DNA of 64,000 bases. Origin: Segatella copri (lineage in GTDB: Bacteria; Bacteroidota; Bacteroidia; Bacteroidales; Bacteroidaceae). A program made the position numbers and the translations under genes. The first letter of the stretch is position 1; each line of letters starts with the position of its first letter. The notes under the pieces were generated by a model. The model saw nothing but the letters and a program-made list of their open reading frames with translations. It was not told the DNA's origin and ran no database searches. Shown piece by piece: positions 62,110 to 64,000 of the stretch. Location: positions 2,776,001 through 2,840,000 of the forward strand of contig NZ_JAPDVG010000001.1 in assembly GCF_026015625.1 (NCBI RefSeq). Reading direction: 5' to 3'.

Positions 62110-64000
62110 ATGGGAAAAGGTAAAAAAGGTGGCAAAAGAATGAACAAAGCGCAGCTCACTGAGATGCTGCAGGAATTCTTTGCCGAAAGACCGGGCGAAA
62201 CGCTCAGCTTTAAAGAGATATTCCGTTCCCTCCATCTTACGACGCATCCGCTCAAGATGCTGGCGATTGACATTATGGAGGAAATGGCATGGGATGACTA
62301 CCTGGCTAAGGTAAGTGATAATTCTTATCGCCTGAATCAAAGTATACAGGTGATGGAAGGTAAATTCGTTAGGAAGGCAAATGGCAAAAACTCTGTTATC
62401 CCTGATGATAGCGAGAAGCCTATTTTCGTTTCTGAACGTAATTCGATGGGAGCACTTAATGGCGACAGGGTGGAATTCACCTTCCTGGCACGTCGTAAGA
62501 ATCACATCAAGGAGGCACAAGTCAACAAAATCCTTGAACGCGCTAAAGATACCTTCGTAGGACGTCTGAAAGTAGATAAGGATCTGGCTTACCTCGTGAC
62601 ACCAGGCGATGTCTTTGCTCACAACATCATCATTCCTAGAAGAAAGGTGAAGGGAGGAAAGACCGATGACAAGGCAGTAGTCCGGATTATCGAGTGGCCG
62701 GATGGAGAAAACAAGAGTCCTATTGGCGAGGTTGTTGACATTCTTGGCCAGATGGGTGATAATGATGTTGAGATGAATTCTATTCTTGCTCAATATGGAT
62801 TACCTTATAAATATCCAAAGAATGTAGAAGATGCAGCCAACAAGATAAGCGACGAAATCACAGAACAGGATTACAAAGAACGAGAGGACTTCCGCAAGGT
62901 ATTCACCTGCACCATCGACCCGAAGGATGCCAAGGACTTTGATGATGCCCTCAGTATCCAGAGATTGGAGAATGGTAACTGGCAGGTAGGTGTTCATATC
63001 GCAGATGTGTCACATTACGTCACAGAGGGCAGTATCATCGACAAGGAAGCTGTGAAACGTGCAACATCTGTATATCTCGTAGATCGCACCATCCCGATGC
63101 TCCCAGAGCGTCTCTGTAACTTTATCTGCTCGCTTCGTCCTAATGAGGAAAAACTTGCATACAGCGTCATCTTCGAACTCGACAACAATGCCGAAGTCAA
63201 GAACTATCGCATCGTTCATACCGTCATAGAGAGCGACCGCAGATATAAATATGAAGAGGTACAGGAACTCCTCGAAGCAAATGGTGTGATTGATGGTACT
63301 GGCGAACCTGCTCCAGCCGAAACCAAGGAACATCCTTATCAAGGAGAAAACGCACTTCAGCTCATTACGCTTGACAGACTGGCTAAGAAACTGCGTGCCG
63401 CAAGATTCAAAAATGGTGCTGTTAAGTTTGACCGCGAAGAGTTGCATTTCGATGTTGACGAAAAGGGTAAACCAGTAAGCTGCTACTACAAGCGCTCTAA
63501 GGATGCCAATAAACTCGTAGAGGAATTCATGCTTCTCGCCAACCGTACGGTGGCAGAAAGTATCGGAAAGGTAAAGAAAGGAAAGAAGCCAAAGACGCTT
63601 CCTTATCGTATTCATGACAATCCTGACCCACAGAAGTTGGAAACCTTGCGTGAATTCGTTGTGAAGTTTGGTTATAAGATGAAAACAGAGGGTACGAAGG
63701 GTGCTACAGCAAGAAGTCTCAACAAGTTGATGTCTGATTGCGAAGGAAAACCAGAGAATAATCTCATCCAGATGGTTGCACTCCGTGCTATGATGAAAGC
63801 AAAGTACTCTGTTCACAACATCGGACACTTTGGACTGGCTTTCGAATACTATACCCACTTCACCTCACCTATCCGCCGTTATCCGGATACAATGGTTCAT
63901 CGCTTGCTTACCAAGTACGCAGATGGCGGCAGAAGTGCCAACGAGAAACATTACGAAGAACTCTGTGAGCATTGCTCTGAAATGGAACAGATTGCACAGA
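62110..64000 (+). CDS. rnr: Ribonuclease R (RNase II/VacB family), 3'-truncated by the window
   Basis: The frame from ATG 62110 stays open to the window end (about 630 codons of an expected 700-800). Basic N-terminus MGKGKKGGKR, winged-helix-like start, cold-shock-domain region, then the RNB catalytic domain: TIDPKDAKDFDDALSI (metal-binding Asp cluster), VGVHIADVSHYV, YLVDRTIPMLPERLCN, and HFGLAFEYYTHFTSPIRRYPD with the conserved FTSPIRRYxD. A 3'-5' exoribonuclease degrading structured RNA, rRNA and mRNA. Divergent from the Na/Pi gene with its own promoter. Confidence 0.95.
   Translation, partial: MGKGKKGGKRMNKAQLTEMLQEFFAERPGETLSFKEIFRSLHLTTHPLKMLAIDIMEEMAWDDYLAKVSDNSYRLNQSIQVMEGKFVRKANGKNSVIPDDSEKPIFVSERNSMGALNGDRVEFTFLARRKNHIKEAQVNKILERAKDTFVGRLKVDKDLAYLVTPGDVFAHNIIIPRRKVKGGKTDDKAVVRIIEWPDGENKSPIGEVVDILGQMGDNDVEMNSILAQYGLPYKYPKNVEDAANKISDEITEQDYKEREDFRKVFTCTIDPKDAKDFDDALSIQRLENGNWQVGVHIADVSHYVTEGSIIDKEAVKRATSVYLVDRTIPMLPERLCNFICSLRPNEEKLAYSVIFELDNNAEVKNYRIVHTVIESDRRYKYEEVQELLEANGVIDGTGEPAPAETKEHPYQGENALQLITLDRLAKKLRAARFKNGAVKFDREELHFDVDEKGKPVSCYYKRSKDANKLVEEFMLLANRTVAESIGKVKKGKKPKTLPYRIHDNPDPQKLETLREFVVKFGYKMKTEGTKGATARSLNKLMSDCEGKPENNLIQMVALRAMMKAKYSVHNIGHFGLAFEYYTHFTSPIRRYPDTMVHRLLTKYADGGRSANEKHYEELCEHCSEMEQIAQ

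Noticed and set aside
1-64000. tRNA or rRNA genes as integration targets
   Set aside because: None was seen on either strand by eye; tRNAscan-SE would be decisive.

Overview
The window comes from a Bacteroidota chromosome, most probably a Prevotella/Segatella copri-like gut bacterium. The direct evidence is promoters of the Bacteroidota form (TTTG, 19-21 bp, TAnnTTTG), a protein with a type IX secretion (T9SS) sorting tail, a Bacteroidota-style mobilizable element (two arm-type tyrosine recombinases, paired MerR-like HTH proteins, DUF3408, MobC, MobB), and Bacteroidota-typical families (DUF4294, DUF4468, DUF3987, DUF6056). The species is an inference. No rRNA, tRNA or CRISPR array was seen.

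Region 1 (1-17.2 kb) is mainly about the cell envelope. On the + strand are a truncated epimerase, a PAP2 lipid phosphatase, miaB, an MsbA-like exporter, an LpxL-like acyltransferase, a CDP-glycerol glycerophosphotransferase-like protein, a class V aminotransferase, a cytidylyltransferase/oxidoreductase fusion and a polytopic DUF6056-like protein. A convergent minus-strand operon reads AlbA_2/ATPase-type regulator, LPS kinase-like protein and two GT2 glycosyltransferases, all overlapping or nearly so. A GT90 gene diverges from it. Together they look like a lipid A-core and phospho-glycan modification locus.

Region 2 (17.2-39.4 kb) is accessory DNA. It starts with an ATPase gene remnant and a dense set of palindromes, tandem repeats and a candidate structured RNA. 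Then comes a mobilizable module (two integrases, RhuM-like protein, two HTH proteins, DUF3408, candidate oriT, MobC, MobB, two accessory proteins). After two broken genes (an alpha-L-fucosidase tail and an NlpE-like gene with an in-frame TAG) lies a 12.7 kb minus-strand operon: a T9SS-tailed surface protein, a 3028-residue SpvB/RHS protein with a signal peptide and an HEITH-containing C-terminal tip, and a small exported protein overlapping its stop codon. This is the best candidate for an undescribed system in the window. The right edge carries a candidate 6S-like RNA.

Region 3 (39.4-52.7 kb) holds a DUF3987 protein, an LTA-synthase-like sulfatase-fold enzyme, a GT39 (ArnT-like) transferase, a GtrB/DPM-like GT2, a helix-hairpin-helix outer-membrane protein, a DUF4294 protein, an M28 peptidase, an unusual fusion of a C26 glutamine amidotransferase with an M19 dipeptidase, and an Lrp/AsnC regulator. 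Convergent gene pairs are separated by strong hairpin terminators. One pair also encloses four tandem 21-bp palindromic repeats.

Region 4 (52.7-64 kb) has a decayed DUF4143 ATPase gene, three exported proteins, three tandem FKBP-type prolyl isomerases, a Sir2 deacylase, a Na/Pi cotransporter-PhoU protein and the 5' part of rnr (RNase R), which runs off the window.
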